Shown: in pieces, positions 50,040 to 58,926 of the stretch
How positions within the stretch are numbered: the stretch's first letter is position 1
How the letters are laid out: each line of letters starts with the position of its first letter
Assembly (NCBI GenBank): GCA_003116975.1
Contig: BGKB01000013.1
Location: forward strand, 310,001-374,000
Source of the DNA: Aurantiochytrium sp. KH105
Lineage: Eukaryota > Sar > Bigyra > Thraustochytrida > Thraustochytriidae
Reading direction: 5' to 3'
DNA: 64,000 nt
The notes under the pieces: generated by a model
What the model saw: only the letters and a program-made list of their open reading frames with translations
The model's database searches: none
Told to the model about the DNA's origin: nothing
Translations under genes and position numbers: made by a program

Positions 50040-50522
50040 TCACAGCACCTTGACCCTCTTCTTCTTGCTGCCTCCAGCATCACCACCACTGCCATTGCAC
50101 ACCACACTTTCGTAAGTCGTTGGCAACGTTGCGTTTTGCCGGGCAGCAGACTTGATGTATCGTGAGTGCAATGCACCAAGCAAGATGACAGCCGCGACAA
50201 CACCAGTAACCTGTGCAATCACGTGAAATTGCAACTCACGATAGAGAGTGTCGTTGACTACCTCAACGGCAGTGTGCAGCGCAATCGACGAGGCGAGTCG
50301 CCTTCCCGTTTCAAGGCAGATCGCTGTGTGTCTCCCCATCTCGCGATGGTCTACGTTGTCGCAAAAGTGCAATTTCAGATAAAGATCCTCGGCGCGCTCG
50401 ATTTGCATGCGTTTGTACGTTGATACTGTGAAAAGGACGCGATTCAAGTAAAGGCAAAAGAAGACGAGCTTGAAAAACGCACCGATGAGCGGATTGCCAC
50501 CCACCACCGAGAAGCCGCCCAT
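50040..50522 (-). CDS. Small membrane protein, 160 aa, unknown
   Basis: Starts MGGFSVVGGNPLIG. A hydrophobic helix lies at about residues 12-32 and a second at about 103-125 (TGVVAAVILLGALHS). Between them is an amphipathic, partly charged segment. The C-terminus is basic (GGSKKKRVKVL). No family recognised. Codon use is visibly less GC-rich than in host genes such as ARP1. It follows the 125-aa membrane protein on the same strand, only 101 bases away, so the two may work together or be two parts of one gene. Confidence 0.5.
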   Translation of the reverse strand: MGGFSVVGGNPLIGAFFKLVFFCLYLNRVLFTVSTYKRMQIERAEDLYLKLHFCDNVDHREMGRHTAICLETGRRLASSIALHTAVEVVNDTLYRELQFHVIAQVTGVVAAVILLGALHSRYIKSAARQNATLPTTYESVVCNGSGGDAGGSKKKRVKVL

Positions 50523-50623
50523 GTTTTTGAAACGGGAACGGTCTGTCTACAGAACTTGATCGAACCGAAGTAAGTAGTGTTTGGAAGTCCAAGACGTTTC
50601 GAACAGCTCGAGGGTTTCCTCAA

Positions 50624-51001
50624 TTATGTATGGAAAGTGTGAGCGAACGTGGTCTTTGCCTTCGTTCGTGCGGAAGAGCCAGGACCTTCATCACTCGTGT
50701 CAATACCTGTTATCCGACTGTACTCTGCTACGAACTGTTCCTTGATATAGCTCGATATGATGGAGACGAGCGCAAGGAGCAGGATGATGCAAAGCTGAGC
50801 GAACTGAAAGTCTTCGCCCTCTAGACTGTTGAGGATCATGTTGTTCGCTTGAAGCGCCAGAATGAACATGAGCGCTCCCTGGAAGGTGTCCAGGAGCCTG
50901 TAACTAAACCGATAACCAAACCGACCCAGACATTCGTACGCTTTGTGTGCAACATCCGCCGAGTTGTGGATGCCCCTCTGGTATTCTTCAATGTTTTGCA
51001 T
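50624..51001 (-). CDS. Small membrane protein, 125 aa, unknown
   Basis: Starts MQNIEEYQRGIHNS. Two hydrophobic helices at about residues 40-55 and 65-88 (FAQLCIILLLALVSIISSYI). The tail is Ser/Lys-rich. No family recognised. Composition resembles the adjacent 160-aa gene. Head to head with the CaaX-protein gene at 51164 (162-base spacer). Confidence 0.45.
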   Translation of the reverse strand: MQNIEEYQRGIHNSADVAHKAYECLGRFGYRFSYRLLDTFQGALMFILALQANNMILNSLEGEDFQFAQLCIILLLALVSIISSYIKEQFVAEYSRITGIDTSDEGPGSSARTKAKTTFAHTFHT

Positions 51002-51163
51002 CTCGACTGCGCCTCACCTGCTCTTTTGCAGCTATTTTCGGTCTATTGCTTGCTTGCTTGTATTGTACGACAATGAGACACCACATCTGCGAATAGCAAG
51101 AACAGTCCACACATAAAACACAACGCCAGGAGTGGAGGAGACGAAGAGAGAGCACTCAAGCCA

Positions 51164-51571
51164 ATGCCGAGAAATGCAAACAGCGGCGGCGGTGGCGGTG
51201 GCGGGCATGGCAGTGACAGCGCTACCGCGCGCCGTCGCCGCCCTACAAAAAGCGAGCTTAGACGCCGGACGAGAAAGCGCCTCCAAGAAAGGCTTGCAAA
51301 ACACAACCAGGAAAGAAAAGAAGAAGTCGGAGCGGAAACACTACTCAACATGAAAGGAAAAGCGAAAGTAAGCAAGAAGATTCGATACTTTGAAGACAAC
51401 GGCTTTGATCTCGTGCCCCTCGATGTGATCGAAGAGGGAACGGCAGAAGAAGATCAAAAAAAAGGAGAAGAAGAACACTGCGATGGAAATGGGGGGATCA
51501 TGCATCATTTAACGAAACTTTCAAAAACAAACGGCGAGGGTGCAGCGAAAGGCACTTGCCTCATCTGCTAG
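51164..51571 (+). CDS. Small basic protein ending in a CaaX box
   Basis: 135 residues. A Gly-rich N-terminus is followed by a strongly basic helical segment (TKSELRRRTRKRLQERLAKH) and an acidic stretch. The last four residues are CLIC, which fits a CaaX prenylation signal, so membrane attachment is plausible. No family recognised. It is followed after about 40 bases by the resolvase-like segment on the same strand, a very tight spacing for this chromosome. Confidence 0.45.
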   Translation: MPRNANSGGGGGGGHGSDSATARRRRPTKSELRRRTRKRLQERLAKHNQERKEEVGAETLLNMKGKAKVSKKIRYFEDNGFDLVPLDVIEEGTAEEDQKKGEEEHCDGNGGIMHHLTKLSKTNGEGAAKGTCLIC

Positions 51572-51612
51572 GAGTGTATGTGTTGTGCAGCGTAACATCT
51601 AGTGCCCGCCCT

Positions 51613-52170
51613 ATGGGCGATCCAACAAGCTCGCTCATCTTCAGCATCGACGTTGGTGTGGTCAACATTGGTGTAGCATTTTACGAAGCGAGCGGCCAGG
51701 ATGTGGTCTTTGCGGACAAAGTTTCTCTTGCGCCATCGATGAAGGCGATGAAAGACGAGGCCGAGATCATTCCCCGCGTCTTCAAGCTTTTCTTCCACCA
51801 GGAGTCACCTCTAAAGGCCATGATCGAACAAGCGCGCGTGGTCATTGTGGAGCAGCAGATGAAGAGAAAAATGCTCCTCATCCAACACGTGATAGGAGCT
51901 CTATGCTTCCGAAGCAACTTTGCTTACGAGTTTGTCAGTCCGAGATCTGTGAAAGCACACTTCAACACTGGTAAATTCTCTCGCAAGAAAAGCGGCAAGT
52001 CTGTCAAGGGCGCTAAAAAGAATCACGCTGCGAACAAGCGAGCTGCTGTTAAAAAGCACACTGTCTCTTCCCCAAATTCATGTCGCGCGTGACTGCAGCA
52101 AAGCGCGACGACGTCGCAGATGCACTGCTTCAAGCTGTTTGGTATGCACACAAATACAAAATTTGTTAGT
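51613..52170 (+). CDS. Virus-type Holliday junction resolvase-like segment (poxvirus A22 family)
   Basis: The RNase H/RuvC-fold signature is visible: a first strand with the catalytic Asp (IFSIDVGVVNIGVAFYEA) and a second acidic strand (VVIVEQQMKRKM) followed by the helix IQHVIGALCF. This order matches the A22-type resolvases of poxviruses and other nucleocytoplasmic large DNA viruses, which resolve branched replication intermediates. Mitochondrial Cce1/Ydc2 resolvases share the fold and are the main alternative. As an old copy it appears interrupted about once, unless an intron is present. It sits in a compact, less GC-rich block next to a TBP-like segment. Confidence 0.55.
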
Positions 52171-52192
52171 TTGACTTGACTTGACTTGACTT
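52170..52192 (+). repeat. (TTGAC)n pentanucleotide repeat
   Basis: About four TTGAC units between the resolvase-like and TBP-like segments. Confidence 0.85.
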
Positions 52193-52208
52193 GTTGGTTG
52201 ATTGATTT

Positions 52209-53149
52209 TTAAAAAAAGAGAGAGTCGCTGTCGTACTCGTCACCACCTTCTTCGGCGTCTCTCGTATCACAGAGTGCGTGCTGAGCCATCATCGGCGCCA
52301 ACCGCGTCGTAATGTACTCTTGCACTCGCTCGAAACACTCTTGGCTCGGAATCCCTGCCACATTGAGCGTTCCTGATGTAAATATTTCAATGGCAAGCTT
52401 GAAATCAAGTGGGAAAGGGTGCACCACAAGCGCACAGAACGATTGCTGATCCATCGACAGGGCTGGCTTTTGCCCGTAGGTCCCACCAGCAGCAGCAGCA
52501 GCAGCAGCAGCATCTCCTCCCCCACCGCGCACAATTTTGATGCCGTCGCTATCGTTGCTGTTGTTTTTCACAGTGAAGCATGTGTCCTCTGGGTAATTGG
52601 CAGCGTCTGCGTCATAGGAGTGAATCTTATTGGCCGTACGAGGAGCAGCACTGGCCTTGTTAACACCACCGCCGCCGCCGCCGCTGCTGCTGCTGCTGCT
52701 GTTACCGTATCCTCTCACGCCACTCTTTGGACGCCTACCCCGAGTCCCTGAAACTCGTCTTTGATCTTCACGTGCTACTGCCGTCACCATAGACTTTCCT
52801 CTTTTCATGGAGACAGACGTGTCGGCCTCAGCATTCAAGATAGCAACAAACCGTCCAGATCGAGTGGGCGATATGGCGTGTAGAATTTCTCAACCCAGTT
52901 TACCAGTGTTGGTTTGCCCACACAGTCTCCACTCACGCCGAATAGTTCAACAAAGTCTCGCCGGAAGTCCTCTTCGCTCTTCTCTTTTGTGAAAGCCATG
53001 CACACGATAGCAGGGTAAGGAAGTTTTTTCGCAGCAAAGATGTTCACGGTGAAGTCAGAACCATAGTATGTGCACCGCCAATTGCTCTCTGTGGACAGCA
53101 CACAGTTCACCGTGCGATGAGCAAAGTCATCAAGCTGAAGGTCAACCTT
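52209..53149 (-). pseudogene. TBP-like (virus-type) coding segment, truncated by the assembly gap
   Basis: Minus-strand coding material running from the gap to 52209. The downstream part has a TBP-lobe pattern, LAIEIFTSGTLNVAGIPSQE, which matches the saddle strands of TATA-binding proteins and of the TBP-like proteins of giant DNA viruses. The part nearer the gap has a strand-rich segment (CTYYGSDFTVNIFAAKKL) that could be the other half. The segment contains poly-Gly, poly-Ala and poly-Ser runs. The upstream end is lost in the run of N. It looks broken about once as assembled. The family call is tentative. Confidence 0.4.
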
Positions 53150-53862
53150 NNNNNNNNNNNNNNNNNNNNNNNNNNNNNNNNNNNNNNNNNNNNNNNNNNN
53201 NNNNNNNNNNNNNNNNNNNNNNNNNNNNNNNNNNNNNNNNNNNNNNNNNNNNNNNNNNNNNNNNNNNNNNNNNNNNNNNNNNNNNNNNNNNNNNNNNNNN
53301 NNNNNNNNNNNNNNNNNNNNNNNNNNNNNNNNNNNNNNNNNNNNNNNNNNNNNNNNNNNNNNNNNNNNNNNNNNNNNNNNNNNNNNNNNNNNNNNNNNNN
53401 NNNNNNNNNNNNNNNNNNNNNNNNNNNNNNNNNNNNNNNNNNNNNNNNNNNNNNNNNNNNNNNNNNNNNNNNNNNNNNNNNNNNNNNNNNNNNNNNNNNN
53501 NNNNNNNNNNNNNNNNNNNNNNNNNNNNNNNNNNNNNNNNNNNNNNNNNNNNNNNNNNNNNNNNNNNNNNNNNNNNNNNNNNNNNNNNNNNNNNNNNNNN
53601 NNNNNNNNNNNNNNNNNNNNNNNNNNNNNNNNNNNNNNNNNNNNNNNNNNNNNNNNNNNNNNNNNNNNNNNNNNNNNNNNNNNNNNNNNNNNNNNNNNNN
53701 NNNNNNNNNNNNNNNNNNNNNNNNNNNNNNNNNNNNNNNNNNNNNNNNNNNNNNNNNNNNNNNNNNNNNNNNNNNNNNNNNNNNNNNNNNNNNNNNNNNN
53801 NNNNNNNNNNNNNNNNNNNNNNNNNNNNNNNNNNNNNNNNNNNNNNNNNNNNNNNNNNNNNN
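53150..53862. other. Assembly gap (713 N)
   Basis: Unresolved bases. Open frames that cross it are meaningless. It is bordered on the right by a GAAA microsatellite, the likely cause of the gap. Confidence 1.
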
Positions 53863-53880
53863 AAGAAAGACAAAGTAGAA

Positions 53881-53957
<77 letters not shown>

Positions 53958-53971
53958 AGGAAAGAAGGAAA
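53863..53971 (+). repeat. (GAAA)n microsatellite
   Basis: About 20 GAAA units with a few variants at both ends, directly after the gap and just upstream of the start at 54010. Confidence 0.95.
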
Positions 53972-54009
53972 GTCTGGTCAGCAAATTGCAAACAAGCAGC
54001 CATTGAGCC

Positions 54010-56025
54010 ATGGCGGAGGGCGCGCGCGCTCGTGACACTGGCGTCCGACCCCAGGATGGCGTCGGTGCGCCTTTCCTGGTGCCTGTCCCGGATGAGGAGC
54101 TCGCAGGCGTGGAGGAGTGGGACGAAGAGAAGCTGCTTGCTAAGGTCAAGACATCGTGGATCGAGCGACTCAGCGCTGATCAAGTCGACGCTATTTTCGA
54201 GCGTGCGGACACGCTCGGTGTGGACCTCGGCCGCAGAGAGGAAGTGCTTCTACATCTCGTGAAGAGAGATGACAACCGCACGATTTACAAGTGGTTTGAC
54301 GGTGACGTGGCGTACGTCGTTCCACCTATCGCCGCGCGTGAACGAACGAGCGAACTTCGCGCACGCGAGATTGCCGCGATGGTTTCCAGCGGAACCGGAG
54401 CCGTAGCCGTGCCGCCCCCTTCCAGGTCTTCAGTGGTGAGAACGTCTCAGGCAACTAGATCTGCGGGCGGCGTCCCCTGGATTTTCCAGCCCAGATTCAT
54501 CGAACCCTGGACCTACTTTGGCGATGACACGCACGAGGCGTTCGATATCTTCAAGTCCACGCTGCTCTCTAAGGAAATTGGGAATCCGAATCTTATGTCC
54601 CAGCGTCTCGCCATGGACTTTGCCGTGGGATCCGCTACGAAGCGCGAGACGCCGGTGCAGGCCTGGGCAATGAAGTACCACGACAAGGTACTCGCCCACG
54701 GCCTCCACCCGGTCATCGAACATCTTTCGCAGGATTCCGTGACTCTTGGGTGCAAATATCAGATGGAGCGAGAAGTGCGCCTTGGCTTTGGCCTTGGGGA
54801 CCGTTTTGTGGATGGTGAGACTTATTCCGTAGACGACGGCTCCATTGTAGCATGCGTTGAGTGCAAGCGGACGGGGACTATGCCCTGGATCTCGATCGTG
54901 AATGAGTACAGCCGGTTGTTGCCCTCGGGCTCCCATAGGACTGTTATCCGACTCGACGAAAACGGCGATCGCACCGAGCCCCGTCGTAATGTGATCAGCT
55001 GGCGGCTGACGGTCGCAGACCCTTTGGGACAGCTCGTCATGTACATGGTCATGTCTGGGTGCAAGTTCGGAATGCTGACCAACAGCTACAGGACCTTCTT
55101 CGTGCGCCTGGGCAACCGTCCACGCGCCGTCTACGTCACGGACGCCTTCTACCCAGAGCAAGACGACACTCACTGCAACCCAAACGGCATGGCTCTTGGC
55201 CACGCGACTCTGCTCTTCTATGCGCACGCCCTCAGTGAGCACGTGCGTGGCCAGCCGCGGAAGCCGTTCTGGAACTGGTTCAATTGCCCGAACGTACAGG
55301 GTGCTGACGAAGACACGCGATTCGATGACACGCCCCAGCAGGACAGCGATGGGAGTAACGACGACCCAGATGATACGCCCGACATACAGGGCATGTACAC
55401 GCAAGACGTGCAGGCTCTTTTCGGGCAGAGACTCAATCTCGTTGCCGACGACGGCTCGCGCGCCATCAAGCTCGACCTGGGGGAGCGGTACTGGATTAAG
55501 CACGAAGGCACGGACGTGCTGTGCAGCGCCGGGCTTGGTATGGGCAACGTTGATGTTGAGGGTCACCGGTGCTTCTTAAAGACGGTGTCTCTCCATGCCA
55601 AGTCCGCGAACCGCGAACTACTGCACGAAGCGCAGGTTTACGGGGAGCTCGAGCACCTCCAGGGTGACGTTCTGCCAAAACTCGTTCTACATGGCCAGGA
55701 CGCGTTCTTTGCACTCCGAGGCGTGCTTACGACACAGGAAGGCGTGGCCTTGAGCGCTGGTGGACCGAAAGTGGCAGAGCGCATCTCACTCTCCGGAGGA
55801 CTTGCCACCCTCACCAACAAGATTGAGGGAGCGCTGAGTGCGCTCCACACGGCTGGGTATTTGCACGGAGACGTGGCGCTACGTAACATCGTTATCAATA
55901 GTTCCGGGGATGTCAAGCTCATTGACCTAGGGCGTGCACGCAAGCTGTTGAGCCCGGGCGAGGCATCTGATGAACTCAAGATCGTCAGAGAAACATTGCT
56001 TCCGCAACTGAGAAGTATCGTCTGA
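54010..56025 (+). CDS. Crinkler-type protein: restriction-endonuclease-like plus protein-kinase-like domains
   Basis: 671 residues that look whole. The middle (about 170-420) has a PD-(D/E)xK nuclease pattern: an acidic strand then IVACVECKRTG (about 279-289) and a helix LGQLVMYMVMSGCKFG. After an acidic linker (about 435-460) a small kinase-like domain follows. It has a beta-3 Lys (CFLKTV, about 520), an alpha-C Glu, the catalytic loop HGDVALRNIVIN (about 619) and DLG (LIDLGRARKL). Nuclease-kinase fusions of this kind form the C-termini of many Crinkler (CRN) effectors of oomycetes, fungi and other protists, thought to derive from conflict systems. No CRN-type N-terminal header is obvious. 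Composition is more host-like than its neighbours. Confidence 0.75.
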   Translation: MAEGARARDTGVRPQDGVGAPFLVPVPDEELAGVEEWDEEKLLAKVKTSWIERLSADQVDAIFERADTLGVDLGRREEVLLHLVKRDDNRTIYKWFDGDVAYVVPPIAARERTSELRAREIAAMVSSGTGAVAVPPPSRSSVVRTSQATRSAGGVPWIFQPRFIEPWTYFGDDTHEAFDIFKSTLLSKEIGNPNLMSQRLAMDFAVGSATKRETPVQAWAMKYHDKVLAHGLHPVIEHLSQDSVTLGCKYQMEREVRLGFGLGDRFVDGETYSVDDGSIVACVECKRTGTMPWISIVNEYSRLLPSGSHRTVIRLDENGDRTEPRRNVISWRLTVADPLGQLVMYMVMSGCKFGMLTNSYRTFFVRLGNRPRAVYVTDAFYPEQDDTHCNPNGMALGHATLLFYAHALSEHVRGQPRKPFWNWFNCPNVQGADEDTRFDDTPQQDSDGSNDDPDDTPDIQGMYTQDVQALFGQRLNLVADDGSRAIKLDLGERYWIKHEGTDVLCSAGLGMGNVDVEGHRCFLKTVSLHAKSANRELLHEAQVYGELEHLQGDVLPKLVLHGQDAFFALRGVLTTQEGVALSAGGPKVAERISLSGGLATLTNKIEGALSALHTAGYLHGDVALRNIVINSSGDVKLIDLGRARKLLSPGEASDELKIVRETLLPQLRSIV

Positions 56026-56439
56026 TCAATTGAGTTTACTAGAGTCAATGCGAGGCAAGGTACTCCCGACCTTGCACCGCACTGTTGCCGACGATCGTGA
56101 CACTTCACGAGACCAATCACCAAAAGGAGGAGTGTCCGTTAGACAGATCACGGGCCGAATCGACAAGGCATAATGAAAATAATTTGTTGTTGCTGTTTTC
56201 TAACAAGGTGGAGGGGTCGCCGTTCGTACCCTTGTCTTTACTTTGCGTCGCCATTCGGCATACGACGAAGTTGCAACAGCCCCCTTGGCCTACCTAGTAC
56301 GGTAGAGGAGACGCCACAGCCCTTATATAACACTCATCGCGATGACTTGGTCCTGCCACCAAACCAACTTTCCTAGACTGACGAAACAACCCTAACCACA
56401 CACCCCAACACCCTCTTTGATTGTGACTCCCGTTTCTTA
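56026..56439. other. Intergenic region with a TATA-type promoter
   Basis: AT-richer spacer. A TATATAA box lies at 56324-56330, about 110 bases before the first ATG (56440) of the next gene, and is followed by a C/A-rich leader without upstream ATGs. No gene supported. Confidence 0.5.
56324..56330 (+). promoter_or_regulatory. TATA box
   Basis: TATATAA, well placed for transcription of the nucleotide-sugar-dehydrogenase-like gene. Most host genes in the window lack such a clear element. Confidence 0.55.
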
Positions 56440-57750
56440 ATGCAAAACGTACTCGCAGTCGGTTTCAGCAAACGTTTCTTCTGGGGACGAGCAGACAACA
56501 ACCATCGCAGTCACAAGCTCCATACCATGAGTAGTGGAACACCAAAAGTATGCATCTTAAGTGACTACAAAAGCGAAAGCAGGCGCATGGTTGACAGGAA
56601 CATGCGCCTCCTCGCCGACCTCAAACCGTCAGTCATCGACGTAAGCGGAGACAGATTTGCAACGACACTTCACTGTCTCAACAACTTTGATACCTTTCTC
56701 ATATGCACTTCTGTGGACACGGCCCCAAGAGTAAACAATAGTACACTTCATACAGTAGCCACTATAATCGCAAAGCACGCGCACAAAGGGACGAGAGTCT
56801 TCGTAGAAAGCATCGCGCGAATCGGGCTCACAAGAGGGGTTTTTGCAAGCGCATTACCGAGAGATGCTCTCGTCGCCTACTGTCCAACGAGTGCAGCCGT
56901 ACTGCAAGGCACAGACGACACTCTGACGGTTCGCGATGTCACAAGACTCGTGGGTGGCATCAACACACAAAGTACCGACGCAGCGCATCAGTTCTTCTCA
57001 AAGTGGCATTCACGTGCAAATGCCGGCCCCGTCGTCAAAACTAGATCAGCAGAAGTTGCTGAGGGGGTGATCCTTCTTGAAATTGCCAAAAGGGCTGCAA
57101 TTGAATCCACTGTCAACGAATTCGCACGAGCTGCAGATGTGGACAGTCCTTACGAGATCATAGATGCGGCGGAGTCGATGTTCGCAGAAAACAACGGAAC
57201 ACGCGCACCTCTCGCACATAGCTCACCCCTAGCTGCCGCTGCTACAACTATAACTAACACCGCGCCAGCACTGAATCGACACAACATGATCGTCCAAGAT
57301 CCGACACTCGGGTGGTGTCACGACATCTCACGATTACTTCACAACGGAGACGATGACTTGTGGCCTGTTCTAACAAACAACTCGCAAGCTCTTCTCAGCG
57401 CAACACGGATTGTTTTTGAGGCTGTTGTCCTCCGATACTGCAAGGGCAACTATGACAAAATCCATGAAAAGGAATTTCTCATGGTCGGCATAGGAAACAC
57501 TTTTGGCTCCAGCGACACAGACAGCTCACCAGCTTTTGAGGTTGCACGCATGTTGAGGTTAGAAGGCGCCAAAATTGGCGTGTTTGATCTCTTCGTCGAA
57601 CCTTTCAGGAACGAAACCCCACCCGATGTCTTCTTTCAATCCGGACGACCCAAGTATGACGGCGTGCTGGTCATGCACCCCTATCTTATTTCGAGGTGGC
57701 AAAATCTTCCCTTCACATCCTTCTTCTGCAGGTCAGAGGCAACGAGGTAG
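56440..57750 (+). CDS. Divergent nucleotide-sugar (UDP-glucose/GDP-mannose) dehydrogenase-like protein
   Basis: 436 residues. The central domain matches the family: ESIARIGLTRG, RLVGGINTQSTDAAHQFF, and the helix SAEVAEGVILLEIAKRAAI. The active-site-type cysteine segment reads LGWCHDISRLLH. The C-terminal domain reads FLMVGIGNTFGSSDTDSSPAFE, equivalent to the usual GLxxKxxxxDxRxSPA stretch. The N-terminal Rossmann part is highly divergent, so NAD use is uncertain. Family members oxidise UDP-sugars to uronic acids for glycans, and some giant viruses encode them. Codon use is AT-richer than in host genes. A second ATG at 56527 (MSSGTPKVCIL) may be the true start. Confidence 0.65.
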   Translation: MQNVLAVGFSKRFFWGRADNNHRSHKLHTMSSGTPKVCILSDYKSESRRMVDRNMRLLADLKPSVIDVSGDRFATTLHCLNNFDTFLICTSVDTAPRVNNSTLHTVATIIAKHAHKGTRVFVESIARIGLTRGVFASALPRDALVAYCPTSAAVLQGTDDTLTVRDVTRLVGGINTQSTDAAHQFFSKWHSRANAGPVVKTRSAEVAEGVILLEIAKRAAIESTVNEFARAADVDSPYEIIDAAESMFAENNGTRAPLAHSSPLAAAATTITNTAPALNRHNMIVQDPTLGWCHDISRLLHNGDDDLWPVLTNNSQALLSATRIVFEAVVLRYCKGNYDKIHEKEFLMVGIGNTFGSSDTDSSPAFEVARMLRLEGAKIGVFDLFVEPFRNETPPDVFFQSGRPKYDGVLVMHPYLISRWQNLPFTSFFCRSEATR

Positions 57751-57819
57751 GTTGAACGATCATTTGAGATTGGTAAAAAAAATTACAGATGTGTGTTTAC
57801 TCTTGTTTTAACATATGTT

Positions 57820-58926
57820 TTAAGGCTTCTGCTTCTGCTTCATCACCGATACCATGAAAATTTCTTGGAAGGTCTTGGCCTTATTTATGTCCGTCAAGTC
57901 GGATTCTACAAACCCATGAAGAAGATCTTCTCCTCGGCCATACCATTCGTCAACTTCAGCTCGTCTATCTGTATTCCCCCAATATGCGTCCAGGGCACTA
58001 GCCGATGCCCATTCTAAACTTGATGCATCTTTCGGAATCTTCTTGCTGAAAGTTGGTTTGTTTCCTTTGCCGTTATTCTTGTTCAGTTTGTGTGGGAAAT
58101 TATAAGCATCACTCACTGCGACGTAGTAATCGCGAGCGGGAACTGCGAGGAAGTACTTGAAGGAGGGCTTGGAAAGATCAATTCCATCAAAGAGCACTTT
58201 GCAGTCAATGATATTGAATTCTTCTGTTGATGGATACGACATGTAGAGAATGTAAGTCGCGGCGTATTTTCCATAGCGAATGTAAGTCTCATCATCTTTC
58301 ATATTAGTTTCCATCAGTTTTGGCGAGACACCGGGTAACTCTGACTGTTGGGAATATAGATAATTTTGCATCTTCTCAGCGATCCAAATTGTGGACTTCG
58401 CGACTTCGACGTCCTTTGCCGCAATACTGCGAAACACAATATTCGCTTTGTCCCAAGCAGTTAACTCATTATCATCTTCAGTAATGACGATACCACGGTT
58501 CAATTCAGTAAAGCTAGTAGTATCCTCAGGAAGCAGAGCCTTTGGGCCTACCTTAAATTTAGAAACAAGTTCACTTTGTAGGTCACCGAGCTCTTCGGAG
58601 TTCATTGCATTGTCCGGAACAGCGAGATCTTTAAGGGGGATTAATCCAGAAGTCGCCTGATTTAACAACTCGAAGAAGTGCAAATGCACTTCTTCATCAT
58701 CTGTTTTTGCAGAACTGAAGACGTGGTCTAACATCTGAGTTAATGCTTCAGTGTCTTCCTCGTCGTCTTCCTCGTCCTCGTTCTCGTTCTCGTCCTCGTC
58801 CTCGTCCTCGTTCTCGTCCTCGTTCTTGTTCTCGTCCTCGTCCTCGTCCTCGTCCTCGTTATCGTTCACGTCCTTGTTCTTGATAGCGACAGCGACAGAG
58901 TTCACCGCCATTCGGCCCTCTCCCAA
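57820..58926 (-). CDS. Orphan protein with acidic repeat, 368 aa
   Basis: After a short start, an acidic low-complexity run (EDEDENEDE repeats, about residues 22-57) comes from a CTCGTC-type repeat (58750-58870). The rest (about 60-368) looks globular, with aromatic-rich strands (YIRYGKYAATYILYMSYPS). No family recognised. Codon use is clearly AT-richer than in host genes. The start could be residue 1 (58926) or Met6 (MAVNSVAVAI). It is divergent from the HAD-like gene with only 117 bases between starts. Confidence 0.5.
   Translation of the reverse strand: MGEGRMAVNSVAVAIKNKDVNDNEDEDEDEDENKNEDENEDEDEDENENEDEEDDEEDTEALTQMLDHVFSSAKTDDEEVHLHFFELLNQATSGLIPLKDLAVPDNAMNSEELGDLQSELVSKFKVGPKALLPEDTTSFTELNRGIVITEDDNELTAWDKANIVFRSIAAKDVEVAKSTIWIAEKMQNYLYSQQSELPGVSPKLMETNMKDDETYIRYGKYAATYILYMSYPSTEEFNIIDCKVLFDGIDLSKPSFKYFLAVPARDYYVAVSDAYNFPHKLNKNNGKGNKPTFSKKIPKDASSLEWASASALDAYWGNTDRRAEVDEWYGRGEDLLHGFVESDLTDINKAKTFQEIFMVSVMKQKQKP

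Noticed and set aside
53068-54183. Open frames spanning the N run on both strands
   Set aside because: They consist mostly of unknown bases and GAAA-repeat translation.
57751-57830. Possible tiny intron after the dehydrogenase-like gene (GTAGGT...TTACAG)
   Set aside because: About 42 bases, and the continuation would be antisense to the orphan gene; the stop at 57750 already ends at a sensible family length.
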